DNA of 64,000 nt from Mesonia hippocampi (GCF_014197445.1 NZ_JACIFO010000007.1:118859-182858); one strand, 5' to 3'; counted from the first letter of the stretch, positions 54,193 through 62,540 are shown. The notes: a model not told the origin generated them from the letters alone. Numbers and translations are program-made.

Positions 54193-54491
54193 GTAAAAAC
54201 CAATATCGAATAAGTCAAGAAGCGATTAAGGATTTAAAAAATATTTGGGTTTATACTTTGAATAAATGGTCTAAAGAACAAGCGGATAGATATTATGACC
54301 TAATAATTTCGGAAATTGAATTCATTGCTGATAATTATATGACCGGAAAATCGGTGGAGCAAACTCGAAAGAATTATCGTGTGACTGAAATAAAATCTCA
54401 TCTGATTTTTTACAGAAAAGTAGAAAATGATATCGTAGAAATTGTTAGAATTTTGCACCAACGAATGGATACTAAAAAACGACTGAAATAA
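54189..54491 (+). CDS. ParE/RelE-family toxin
   Basis: The 100-residue protein has the compact ParE fold pattern: YRISQEAIKDLKNIWVYTLNKW, then the central MTGKSVEQTRKNYRVTEIKSH, and the C-terminal beta strands LIFYRKVENDIVEIVRILHQRMD. Family members poison DNA gyrase or cleave mRNA; which applies here is not clear. It forms a classic two-gene type II toxin-antitoxin module with the overlapping ParD gene and fills cassette 2. Confidence 0.9.
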   Translation: MSKNQYRISQEAIKDLKNIWVYTLNKWSKEQADRYYDLIISEIEFIADNYMTGKSVEQTRKNYRVTEIKSHLIFYRKVENDIVEIVRILHQRMDTKKRLK

Positions 54492-54497
54492 AAAAAC

Positions 54498-54507
54498 TGC
54501 ATACAAT
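54498..54507. repeat. Cassette 2, 3' core (TGCATACAAT)
   Basis: The partner of 53889-53898. It lies 6 bases after the ParE stop and directly before the shared ACAAGCCTATAA repeat. Confidence 0.5.
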
Positions 54508-54510
54508 TAC

Positions 54511-54572
54511 ACAAGCCTATAACTCTGTCTAAATTGATATTATACAAGCCGTTTTAAGTGGCTTTGTTTTTT
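54511..54572 (+). terminator. Shared repeat with terminator hairpin, copy 1
   Basis: ACAAGCCTATAA...TTATACAAGCCGTTTTAAGTGGCTTTGTTTTTT is nearly the same as 63919-63980. The stem AAGCC(G)/(T)GGCTT followed by a T-run should terminate the ParDE transcript, so the repeat supplies a terminator after the cassette. Confidence 0.65.
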
Positions 54573-54577
54573 ATCGA

Positions 54578-54757
54578 TAAAATCAACTCTGTTGATTCAT
54601 GAACACCATTAACAAATAAAAGGTTTGTGAACTAAAAAAAGTAAGTAACTAAAACTAATTATCCGTTCATTTTGTCTTGACAAAAAACTGATTAAAAACA
54701 GACGAAAAAATCACTGTTTTTTAGATAAAAACAGGCCTGTAATAACAATAAAATCTA
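54578..54757. repeat. Interspersed repeats R3 and R4, copy 2 and copy 1
   Basis: R3 (54578-54647) is followed by R4 (54661-54757), which contains the hairpin TTTTGTC-TT-GACAAAA and an AAAACAG/CTGTTTT pair. The same pair of modules in the same order is at 62001-62183. The 54492-55064 gap holds the terminator repeat, R3, R4, a promoter and the next 5' core; the stretch 54758-54960 shows nothing recognisable. Confidence 0.65.
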
Positions 54758-54966
54758 TTTGTGTTGATACAGTTATTTTAAGAGAAATAAACTTCTTTCC
54801 TTATTGTTTTCTCTTATCAAAACCGCAGCTAATTTATGTTGAGGCTACATAAAGGCTATAAAAAATGAGTTAATTGTTTTATTTTTAAGCAAAGTGACTT
54901 GTTTCAGGGGAAAAAAGCAGTAAAACAAGCTATATTAAAGGATATATTTAAAGGCTTATCACTATT

Positions 54967-54996
54967 TTGCTCTGTATAAATAGTTGCCTATATTTG
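54967..54996 (+). promoter_or_regulatory. Promoter before the AraC/DUF417 cassette
   Basis: TTG (54967-54969), 19 bases, TATATTTG (54989-54996): an exact consensus match. The sequence around it differs from the other repeat-borne promoters, but spacing and position relative to the core are the same. Confidence 0.7.
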
Positions 54997-55036
54997 AAAT
55001 TACAACTTCAACAAAAATTATAATATCTATCAAGGC

Positions 55037-55046
55037 GTTACCAATA
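55037..55046. repeat. Cassette 3, 5' core (GTTACCAATA), weak partner
   Basis: GTTACCAATA follows ATCAAGGC, like the TCAGGGC before other cores. The best inverse match downstream is TATTGTTAC at 56582-56590, which agrees only partly (7 of 10), so this boundary is less certain. Confidence 0.35.
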
Positions 55047-55064
55047 ATTTAAAACATAACTGGA

Positions 55065-55880
55065 TTGTTATCAATACTACATACTGAAACAAAAAATTTT
55101 GCAGAAAATTATAGCATACCAAGATACGCTATCATTTTGTTGGAAGATGCCAATGAGTTCTCTATCGATTTTGTGAATTATAAAAATGAACGAAATTCCA
55201 TCCTTTTTTTATCTCCATATCAAAATCTAAAATGGTTCGGAAAATCATCTCAAAAGATTAAATTAATAGAATTTCACGGTGACTTTTATTGTATTGAATA
55301 CCATAAAAAGGAAGTTGCCTGTAATGGCTTGTTATTTAATAATATTTATTCTCAACCCTATATTTTATTGGGTGCGTGTAAATTTGGGGAATTGGAAGAA
55401 CTTATCGAGAAAATGGCGATTGAAAATAAAAACAAAATAACTTTTTCTGATTCGGTACTAAAATCTTATCTACAGTTACTTTTGGCAATATGCAGTAGAG
55501 AAAAAGCATTACAAATTGATGATGCACTCATAGAACAACCTTTTGAAAAGCAACTATTTAAATTTCAACCGTTACTAGAAGAACATTTTATACAACAACG
55601 GGCTCCTTCTTTTTATGCCAACGTATTGGCAATGTCTACTTCCTCCTTTAGCAAAAAAGTAAAACAACAATTTGGAAAAACCCCTACAAAACTAATTCAG
55701 GAGCGTGTTGTTTTAGAAGCCAAGAAGCAATTACATCTCACCTATAAATCTGTCAAAGAAATTGCAACGTTGCTAAATTTTGATGACAAATATTACTTTA
55801 GCCGCTATTTTAAAAAGGAAGTAGGACTTTCACCTTCACAATTTCGGCAAAAAGTAGGTATTTCTGTCGTGGCAAAATAA
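55065..55880 (+). CDS. AraC-family transcriptional regulator
   Basis: The 271-residue protein has an N-terminal sensory region (SILFLSPYQNLKWFG, EFHGDFYCIEYHKKE, cupin-like) and a C-terminal pair of helix-turn-helices. The second of these contains VKEIATLLNFDDKYYFSRYFKKEVGLSPSQFR in the AraC signature. The start is a TTG at 55065; no upstream ATG is in frame. It is the first gene of cassette 3 and probably controls the DUF417 gene 74 bases downstream, as E. coli RclR controls rclABC. Confidence 0.85.
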   Translation: MLSILHTETKNFAENYSIPRYAIILLEDANEFSIDFVNYKNERNSILFLSPYQNLKWFGKSSQKIKLIEFHGDFYCIEYHKKEVACNGLLFNNIYSQPYILLGACKFGELEELIEKMAIENKNKITFSDSVLKSYLQLLLAICSREKALQIDDALIEQPFEKQLFKFQPLLEEHFIQQRAPSFYANVLAMSTSSFSKKVKQQFGKTPTKLIQERVVLEAKKQLHLTYKSVKEIATLLNFDDKYYFSRYFKKEVGLSPSQFRQKVGISVVAK

Positions 55881-55953
55881 TACATCTTTTTTCAATTATT
55901 GTCCATTTGTTCAAAGAAAAGCATGTTTTATCTTTACAGAAAACAGTTTTAAT

Positions 55954-56574
55954 ATGAATAGATTAATAGAATTTTTAAGTAATAACCATTATAATTTTAT
56001 AAACGCAATACGCGTAGCAATTTTTATTGTAATGGCATGGATTGGAGGGTTAAAAGCATTTCAATATGAAGCAGATGGTATTGTTCCATTTGTAGCAAAC
56101 AGTCCGTTTATGAGTTTTTTCTATAAACACGCCAATGATGTAAATGTCAATGAGGAAGGAAAAACAGTAGCAGCATATAAACTACATAAAAACCCCGAAG
56201 GCAAGATGGTTGCCAATAATATTGAGTGGCATCAATCGAATGGAACATATATATTTTCTTATGGTTTAGGCACTCTTATTGTTATCATAGGAATAGTTAC
56301 ACTTTTAGGCATATGGCTCCCGAAAATTGGACTTTTAGGAGGATTATTGACCTTTGGAATGTCTATTGTTACACTGTCATTTTTAATTACTACACCAGAA
56401 GTTTATGTTCCTAATTTAGGCGGAGATATGCCCACCCCTCATTTTGGATTTCCCTTTCTCTCTGGAGCAGGTAGACTAGTTCTAAAAGATGTTATTATGA
56501 TGGCAGGAGGTTTAATTATTGCATCGGATTGTGCTAAAAGAATAAAGAGTGTATCTAACAAAAACCTAAGTTAA
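55954..56574 (+). CDS. DUF417 (YkgB/RclC-like) inner membrane protein
   Basis: The 206-residue protein has about four transmembrane helices. The family block IRVAIFIVMAWIGGLKAFQYEADGIVPFV is at residues 19-47, with SFFYKHANDV after it and the C-terminal FLSGAGRLVLKDVIMMAGG. The family includes RclC, part of the reactive-chlorine response of E. coli. Pairing with an AraC regulator mirrors the rclR-rclC pairing. No RclA flavoprotein gene is present, so the function is a suggestion only. Confidence 0.82.
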   Translation: MNRLIEFLSNNHYNFINAIRVAIFIVMAWIGGLKAFQYEADGIVPFVANSPFMSFFYKHANDVNVNEEGKTVAAYKLHKNPEGKMVANNIEWHQSNGTYIFSYGLGTLIVIIGIVTLLGIWLPKIGLLGGLLTFGMSIVTLSFLITTPEVYVPNLGGDMPTPHFGFPFLSGAGRLVLKDVIMMAGGLIIASDCAKRIKSVSNKNLS

Positions 56575-56682
56575 AAACAAGTATTGTTACGCTGTTTTAG
56601 GTATATTCATTTTATCTTGGTACAATCCAAACCAAAAGGGCAAGCCTGTTTTTAGGAAATTTTTAAAAGCGAGTTTAAAACC

Positions 56683-56750
56683 GCTGCTAAATCTGGCGTT
56701 TCATGCTTTGTCTTTGCTTTGCAAAGACGCACTTCCACTGGATTTACAGC
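56683..56750. repeat. attC-like imperfect hairpin after cassette 3
   Basis: Arms GCTG(C)TAAATC (56683-56693) and GATTTACAGC (56741-56750) pair with one bulged base around an inner perfect stem GTCTTTGC-TTT-GCAAAGAC (56710-56728). The bulged two-stem shape resembles folded cassette recombination sites. The gap 56575-56923 holds this hairpin, R1 copy 2 and a decayed repeat promoter, and no gene. Confidence 0.5.
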
Positions 56751-56760
56751 TATTTCTGCA

Positions 56761-56841
56761 AAACTGTCGGGTTTTTCGGCATCACGAAAATTTAGCTTCC
56801 GAGTAATAAATTTAAGAAAAGATTCGGTAGCCTAGATTTTT
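56761..56841. repeat. Interspersed repeat R1, copy 2 (internally deleted)
   Basis: AAACTGTCGGGTTTTTCGGC and the following ATCACGAAAATT match copy 1, then jump directly to TAGCTTCCGAGTAATAAATT. About 80 bases are missing, with AAAATT at both deletion edges in the full copy. A repeat-promoter remnant (TTGTTTTAATATAAAAATGG) follows at 56890. Confidence 0.65.
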
Positions 56842-56923
56842 TTTATTATACTTTTAAATTAAACTCTCTTAGGGTTTTACATCTCTTCTTGTTTTAATAT
56901 AAAAATGGTGTAGCCAATAGCTT

Positions 56924-59900
56924 TTACTCAAACATGGCGTTAATTTTTTGTTCAAATTTCTTATCACTAACCTTTAGGATTTCTTCTAATAAATCAGTTG
57001 GAGTAGGCTTCGCGTTAGGATATTTATGTTGCTCCAAAAAAGTTCTTAACGCTAAATTTAACCGATCTTCTCCAATCAATTCACTTAATTCCACAAAAAC
57101 TATGGCGCCCTTAGAATAGGCAACAAAAGCATTATCTTTAGTGGCTTTCAACAAAGAAAGGTTTTCGTTAAAACCTTTTTCGGCATCGTAGATTTGCAGG
57201 TGAATGGCCACACGTTCCAACATGTTGTCTTTGCCGTACATTTTTTTGTAAATCATCATTTCGGTGTACATCGCCAAGCTTTCGGTTAGCATGGCATAAC
57301 CTTCTCGGTAATCGGGATCAATTTGGTTGGTGCCCCACCAAAAATGTGCCACTTCATGCCCTGCCAATTCATTGATAACATCCTGATTATGGCTGTCTTC
57401 TATATTGGCATGAAAGATCATGTGTTCTGTCATAAAAATCACGCCGGGATAAGCCGTTCCTGCAAAGCCTTGTGTAAACGAGGAAACTTCAGCAAATTGT
57501 ACAGAGGAAAAAGGATAAGGCCCAAAGTATTTGGTGCAATAGTCCAATGAAAGTTTGGTGTTTTCTATGAGATGGTTCACATTATTTTCGTGCAAAGGAT
57601 GGTATAAAACCTCAATAGAAATGCCTTTGTGTTGCACTTTTTTAACATGGTAGCTGGCAGAAGAAACCGCAAAACGAAACGGAATGGCATTTGCCTGGTA
57701 CTGGTAATAATTCCTATTGGCGTCTTGCCATTGCTTCTTTAATGCACCCGTACCAACAGCAATTTGATTCTTATCGGTAGAAATCTGCATGTCTAAACGA
57801 ATAAAATCATCTACAGCGGTTTTTGGAGCGTCCAACGGCTTCATTTGCGTCTCTTCCCCCAATGCATGTTGTTTTCGAATGGTTTTATCTGAAATTTCAT
57901 TGTCGGCATCGTAACCAAATTGTGGAAAATACCGACTAATTCGCATAAATGACCCATTCGCTACAATCGCATTAAAGGGATTATGGCCATTAACAGCCTG
58001 CCATTTATAGGTCAATTCAAATTCCAGTTTTGCCGAATCCTGTGCTTGTAAAGCGTGTTTTAATTTTAATTCTGAGATGGAACCATCTAGCATGATGGTA
58101 TCATTTTTATAACTAAATAAAAGCGATTGGATCTCAAAGTCTTTCGGAACACTAACAAGAATAGAATCTATAGCTTGGTTGTGGGGGTTTACCAACCAAT
58201 AATTGCCTTTTATTCGGTAAGCTTGTTCTTTAGGAAACAAATCGATTTCGGTGACAACCTTTTTTATCGTGGGCTGTGGAAGGTTTTGGTATTTTCGGTA
58301 GTTTTTTTCGTAAGTGACTTTTTCCAAAATAGCAGCCTCCTTATCTTTAGGCTCATAGCCTTCTAAAAAAGAAAAACCACTAAAAAACGCCATAAATCCA
58401 CAAACAATAAGGGCAACCATTTTGTTTTTTCTTTTGGCTGCCGTTTTGATTAAATGAGAAACGAAAAATAGCAGCCCAACCAGAGAAAATCCAAAAATTA
58501 GCCGCCATAAAAACATTTTTAAGTAAGGCCCGTAAGCTATAAAATCGCTATAAGCACCTTTGTACCCAGATAATACTCTAAACAACGGATTGGAAATGAT
58601 ATTTTTTGAGATGGGTGTCACAAACAATAAGAAAAACAAGATGGAAATCCCTAAAGCAATCGACTTGTTTTTGCTCCTACTATTCAAAAAAAGCAGTATT
58701 AAGGAAAGGAGTATAAGTGGTAACGTATTAAAAACAAAAACACCAAAATATGCTTGCCAATCAATGTAGGTGTATTGAAAAATAAGCTGAAAAATAATCG
58801 CTTCCAACAGCATTAAACCCGTAAGAAAGACAACCAATAACACCATGCTTATGCTGTGTGCCAGTAATCGTTCTCTTGCATAATAGGTGGTGTTTTGGAT
58901 GATAGAAAACCCACTGGCGTTTGCACGCCAAAACACATCATTTGTAAAGTAAACCACCACCAATGCCCCAATAAAATAAAATGTTTCATTAATGGTTTGA
59001 GCCAACAGTCCTGAACTGGCATATTGTTGTGGCAGTCTAATTCCCATATCAATATCGCCATACATTTCCACACCCACGTAAAATAAGAGCAATACTGAAG
59101 CCGAAATAAGCGGAATGCTTTTAAACAAATAAATAAGATCGATTTTCACAAAAGAAAACAGCGCTTCCTGTCTTGTTTTTGAATTAAATAAAGTGCTTGC
59201 TGTAGCAAATGGAGCGTCTAAACGTTTGGTCTTTTTAGATGTTAATGCCGTGTTTTTCTTTTTTGACTTTTGCTTAAAAACCGGTAAAAACGAGAATGCA
59301 CGAATGCCCAGCTTTACCATGATTAATGAAAGAAAAATAACAAACAGGCGATTGAGCAATAGCACATTGGTAAACGAAACGGTGCTATGGTTTCTTTGAA
59401 AAACATCAAAAGCTTTGGCTTCATAAAAGTAAGCCGACAGCCCAAAAACATCGGTTATGGCCGATATTTTTTGAGCCAATAAAGACTGCGGTAGCGATTG
59501 TGCCATAAACGGCGCGTTTGAAAACATCAACACAATCATATAGGTTATATAAAGCATTAAACCTGCAATAGCCACCAATAATTTATTCTGAAATTTTTTC
59601 GCACAAAAAAACAGGATGCTGCATACCAACAAGCTATTTACTACCCCAAAAATCAAAAAAGGATACACATAATGCCACAGCTGAAACCCTGCGAGCATTT
59701 TAGCATCTGTTTGCACATGCAACCCGATAACATAACCAAGCATTAAAGTAAAAAAGCTAAATACAGTAAGCAAAAAGAAGGATAAAAAGCGGGCTAAAGC
59801 AAAGTCACGTTTCTTTATTGGTGTTGTAAAAACTATCAAACCAAAATTAGTATCACCTTCCTTAAATAACCCTGAAAAAGCCAACAGCGTTGCCATTAAA

Positions 59901-60091
59901 ATAATAATCAAGCTTAACAAACCTGTCATAAATCCAACCGAATAGGGCGCATTGGCAGCAATTCCATCACCAATATTAATATTGAACTTATAACCTGCAA
60001 AAAAGCCTAAAACCAAATAAGCCAGCAAAGCAAAACGAGTAGCTGTCTGTTTTAGCGAGCTGTATATATCGTTACTTAAAACCGTTTTCAT
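56924..60091 (-). CDS. ABC transporter permease fused to M1 aminopeptidase domain
   Basis: The 1055-residue protein has about a dozen transmembrane helices in two ABC-2-type permease halves (about 1-560). A C-terminal M1 gluzincin domain follows, with the zinc motif HEVAHFWWG and the third ligand in LTESLAMYTEMM. The fusion is known in Bacteroidota as ABC transporter permease/M1 aminopeptidase. The substrate is unknown. Its start overlaps the ATPase gene by 4 bases, so they form one transporter. Confidence 0.88.
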   Translation of the reverse strand: MKTVLSNDIYSSLKQTATRFALLAYLVLGFFAGYKFNINIGDGIAANAPYSVGFMTGLLSLIIILMATLLAFSGLFKEGDTNFGLIVFTTPIKKRDFALARFLSFFLLTVFSFFTLMLGYVIGLHVQTDAKMLAGFQLWHYVYPFLIFGVVNSLLVCSILFFCAKKFQNKLLVAIAGLMLYITYMIVLMFSNAPFMAQSLPQSLLAQKISAITDVFGLSAYFYEAKAFDVFQRNHSTVSFTNVLLLNRLFVIFLSLIMVKLGIRAFSFLPVFKQKSKKKNTALTSKKTKRLDAPFATASTLFNSKTRQEALFSFVKIDLIYLFKSIPLISASVLLLFYVGVEMYGDIDMGIRLPQQYASSGLLAQTINETFYFIGALVVVYFTNDVFWRANASGFSIIQNTTYYARERLLAHSISMVLLVVFLTGLMLLEAIIFQLIFQYTYIDWQAYFGVFVFNTLPLILLSLILLFLNSRSKNKSIALGISILFFLLFVTPISKNIISNPLFRVLSGYKGAYSDFIAYGPYLKMFLWRLIFGFSLVGLLFFVSHLIKTAAKRKNKMVALIVCGFMAFFSGFSFLEGYEPKDKEAAILEKVTYEKNYRKYQNLPQPTIKKVVTEIDLFPKEQAYRIKGNYWLVNPHNQAIDSILVSVPKDFEIQSLLFSYKNDTIMLDGSISELKLKHALQAQDSAKLEFELTYKWQAVNGHNPFNAIVANGSFMRISRYFPQFGYDADNEISDKTIRKQHALGEETQMKPLDAPKTAVDDFIRLDMQISTDKNQIAVGTGALKKQWQDANRNYYQYQANAIPFRFAVSSASYHVKKVQHKGISIEVLYHPLHENNVNHLIENTKLSLDYCTKYFGPYPFSSVQFAEVSSFTQGFAGTAYPGVIFMTEHMIFHANIEDSHNQDVINELAGHEVAHFWWGTNQIDPDYREGYAMLTESLAMYTEMMIYKKMYGKDNMLERVAIHLQIYDAEKGFNENLSLLKATKDNAFVAYSKGAIVFVELSELIGEDRLNLALRTFLEQHKYPNAKPTPTDLLEEILKVSDKKFEQKINAMFE

Positions 60092-60960
60092 GTTGCACTA
60101 TTTAAATGAGTGAAGTAAGCGTGTTCTAAATTTGGCACTACCGCCTGAAACCCGGTTGGGCAGGCATCTGCATAAACGGTTATGTGCATCACCTTTTCAA
60201 TAAATTGTTTGCTGATAACTTTAAAATTCGGTTCCAGTTTAGGGAGTTCGTTTTTGTTTGTGGCTTTTTGCCATAGTTTTCCGTGCAACGCATTAATAAA
60301 CTGATTTGGATTTCCTTCGGCCACAATGTTTCCTTGTTTTATGATGGCCATTTGCGAACACAGATTGCGTACATCTTCCACCAAATGGGTGGATAATAAA
60401 ATGATGATATCTTCACCTATTTCGCTCAACAAAGCATTGAATCTATTGCGTTCTTCCGGATCTAAACCCGCTGTGGGTTCGTCCACAATAACAATTTTCG
60501 GGTCTCCCAATAAGGCTTGAGCCACACCAAAACGTTGTTTCATTCCACCGGAAAACGTATGTACCTCTTTGTTTTTGGCATCTGTTAAATTCACTTTATC
60601 CAGAAGAGTTATAATTTGGTCATGCCGCTCTTTTTTGTTGTGAATACCCTTTAACCTGGCCAAATGCTCCAACAAATCGTAAGCCGAAACTTTAGGGTAA
60701 ACACCAAAATATTGGGGCAAAAACCCCAGCTGTTTTTGTATTTCCAATGGGGTTTTTACAATGTCTGTGCCGTTGAAAAACAGTTCTCCTTCCGATGGTT
60801 TTTGTAAGCCTACAATGGTTTTCATAAGCGAAGATTTCCCTGCGCCGTTAGGCCCTAGTAAACCAAAAACACCGTTTGTTATGTCTAAATTTATGGCATG
60901 AAGCGCCTGGTATCCATTGTTGTACACAAGGGATACATTGTTAATTTTCAATGTATTCAT
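60088..60960 (-). CDS. ABC transporter ATP-binding protein
   Basis: The 290-residue ATPase has Walker A GPNGAGKSS (near 36-44), signature TFSGGMKQRFGVA, Walker B IVIVDEPTAGLDPEE and an H-loop STHLVED. The C-terminal 80 residues form a family-specific tail. It powers the permease/M1 protein encoded next (4-base overlap). It starts 21 bases after the XRE regulator gene, whose operon it may share. Confidence 0.93.
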   Translation of the reverse strand: MNTLKINNVSLVYNNGYQALHAINLDITNGVFGLLGPNGAGKSSLMKTIVGLQKPSEGELFFNGTDIVKTPLEIQKQLGFLPQYFGVYPKVSAYDLLEHLARLKGIHNKKERHDQIITLLDKVNLTDAKNKEVHTFSGGMKQRFGVAQALLGDPKIVIVDEPTAGLDPEERNRFNALLSEIGEDIIILLSTHLVEDVRNLCSQMAIIKQGNIVAEGNPNQFINALHGKLWQKATNKNELPKLEPNFKVISKQFIEKVMHITVYADACPTGFQAVVPNLEHAYFTHLNSAT

Positions 60961-60981
60961 AAGGTGATATTTAAGGAAGCG

Positions 60982-61185
60982 TTAGTCTACATAGTCTATG
61001 ATGTCTCCGGGTTTACAATCCAGGGCTTCGCATATTTTTTCTAAAGTTTCAAAGCGAATGCCCTTGGCTTTTCCATTTTTAAGTATCGATAAATTTGCAG
61101 GTGTAATGCCAATTTCTTTAACCAATTCTTTACTCTTCATCTTTCGTTTGGCGAGCATCACGTCTATATTTATTACAATTGGCAT
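60982..61185 (-). CDS. XRE/YozG-type helix-turn-helix regulator
   Basis: The 67-residue single-domain regulator shows MKSKELVKEIGITPANLSILKNGKAKGIRFETLEKICEALDC, the short Cro/CI-like HTH. It is 3 bases after the DUF2975 gene, the usual pairing for this family. It could control the whole leftward unit through the palindrome in the DUF2975 promoter; the operator assignment is inference. Confidence 0.88.
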   Translation of the reverse strand: MPIVINIDVMLAKRKMKSKELVKEIGITPANLSILKNGKAKGIRFETLEKICEALDCKPGDIIDYVD

Positions 61186-61188
61186 AGT

Positions 61189-61698
61189 CTAGATATATAA
61201 GTCTTGTTCGTTTTGTAAATGCAATCCTTGGTTGAATATTTCTGACATAAAAAACACAAAAACACCAAGAACAAGATGTAGGATAATGATTACAAACATT
61301 TCGTGTTCTATTGGTATAAAAAACGATGTGAAAATGGTGAGTACAGTCGGCAGAAATATATTGACAAGGTAAAACCGCCTTAGATGCACGATGTTTTCTG
61401 AAGTAAATAACTTGTCTTGGTAAAAAACCTTAAAAACATTAGACAGCAACCAAAAAAACAAACCATACCCAAAAACAGGAATCAAAAACGAAAAGATTAA
61501 ATAGGTTGTATTGCTATCTAAAATTAAAAACGCCTTTTCTGTAAAAGGATAGGTGATGATTGTTTGCTCATTTTTGAATTGTAAATGGGTGTTCGTTAGC
61601 CAACTTAATGCTCCGTATATCCCAGTAACTATATACAAGCCTGCCAATATTCTTGTAATGAAATATAAGATTTTGGAGATAATCATCGTTTTCTGCAT
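61189..61698 (-). CDS. DUF2975 family membrane protein
   Basis: The 169-residue protein has four transmembrane helices (about 10-30, 55-80, 103-125, 133-152) in the arrangement of DUF2975, which typically sits beside an XRE regulator, as here. Function is unknown; a sensor for the regulator is plausible. It is the first gene of the leftward DUF2975-XRE-ATPase-permease unit. Confidence 0.82.
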   Translation of the reverse strand: MQKTMIISKILYFITRILAGLYIVTGIYGALSWLTNTHLQFKNEQTIITYPFTEKAFLILDSNTTYLIFSFLIPVFGYGLFFWLLSNVFKVFYQDKLFTSENIVHLRRFYLVNIFLPTVLTIFTSFFIPIEHEMFVIIILHLVLGVFVFFMSEIFNQGLHLQNEQDLYI

Positions 61699-61722
61699 AG
61701 AATAAAATTTAATTTATTTCTG

Positions 61723-61753
61723 TAAATGTATAAAAAAATATCGTTTTACGATA
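61723..61753 (-). promoter_or_regulatory. DUF2975 operon promoter and palindromic operator
   Basis: On the minus strand a near-consensus -7 box TACATTTA (61723-61730) lies 24 bases before the ATG. The perfect palindrome TATCGT-TTT-ACGATA (61739-61753) covers the region where the -33 element would be, a position suited to repression by the XRE protein. Confidence 0.5.
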
Positions 61754-61835
61754 ATTATTTATTTTTTATGATAATTTATTTTCGTGTTTATTCAAGAAAA
61801 ATAAGCCAATAGATTAGACTGAATTTTAGTTTTCT

Positions 61836-61984
61836 GGCATCACGAAAATTGTTTGTAAAATTTACCACGAAAGAAGTGTTAAAATTTTAGGCTGTTTGAG
61901 TATTGGCTTACTAATACGAGTTCTCTAAAATTTAGCTTCCTAGTAATAAATTTAAGACAAGATTCGGTAGCCTAGTCTTTTTTG
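61836..61984. repeat. Interspersed repeat R1, copy 3 (full)
   Basis: It matches 52930-53078 across its whole 149 bases with only scattered differences, including the hairpin GTATTGG-CTTA-CTAATAC. It opens the large 61699-62565 non-coding gap, which also holds R3, R4, an 11-base tandem repeat, a promoter and the 5' core of the next cassette. Confidence 0.75.
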
Positions 61985-62000
61985 TTACTTTTTACGACAA

Positions 62001-62183
62001 TGAAATCAACTTTGTTGATTCATGAACACCATTAGCAAATAAAAAGTTTGAGAACTAAAAAAAAGTAAGTACAATAAAGTTTATTATTCGTTCATTTTGT
62101 CTTGACAAAAAACAGATTAAAAACAGACGATAAAATCACTGTTTTTTTAGATAAAAACAAGCCGATAGTAACAATAAAATCTA
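62001..62183. repeat. Interspersed repeats R3 and R4, copy 3 and copy 2
   Basis: R3 (62001-62071) and R4 (62087-62183) repeat the order seen at 54578-54757, including the AATCAAC/GTTGATT and TTTTGTC/GACAAAA hairpins. The R1-R3 order matches 52930-53164. Confidence 0.65.
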
Positions 62184-62254
62184 CAGGTTATTTATACCAT
62201 TATTTTACGAAAAATCAGCCTTTAGTTTTACTCACGTTTTTCCCCTATCAAAGC

Positions 62255-62287
62255 CATACCTAGTCCACACCTAGTCCATACCTAGTC
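62255..62287. repeat. Three 11-base tandem units
   Basis: CATACCTAGTC, CACACCTAGTC and CATACCTAGTC lie in direct tandem (62255-62287). They are non-coding; their role is unknown. The units could bind a regulator or simply be slippage products. Confidence 0.6.
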
Positions 62288-62509
62288 TAGGGTGAGACCA
62301 CAAATTGTCCACTAAAAAATGGGCTGATTTTAGTTTAGCTGTGGTTTATATATGGTGTAAAAATGACATATTTATAGGCTATAAAAAGCTATTAAAAATA
62401 GAGCCCCTAACAGAAATATTCTTAGCCTGTTTTTTTGAGGGTTTTTATTAAAAAAACAAGTAAATTTTATATATTTTAACCAAACCCTCTTAAGCTTTTT
62501 ACACCCCTC

Positions 62510-62540
62510 TTGTTTTAACATAAAAAGTTATATATCTTTG
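62510..62540 (+). promoter_or_regulatory. Repeat-borne promoter before the first lipoprotein cassette
   Basis: TTG (62510-62512), 20 bases, TATCTTTG (62533-62540). The segment CCCCTCTTGTTTTAACATAA is identical to that before the ParDE cassette. Confidence 0.65.
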
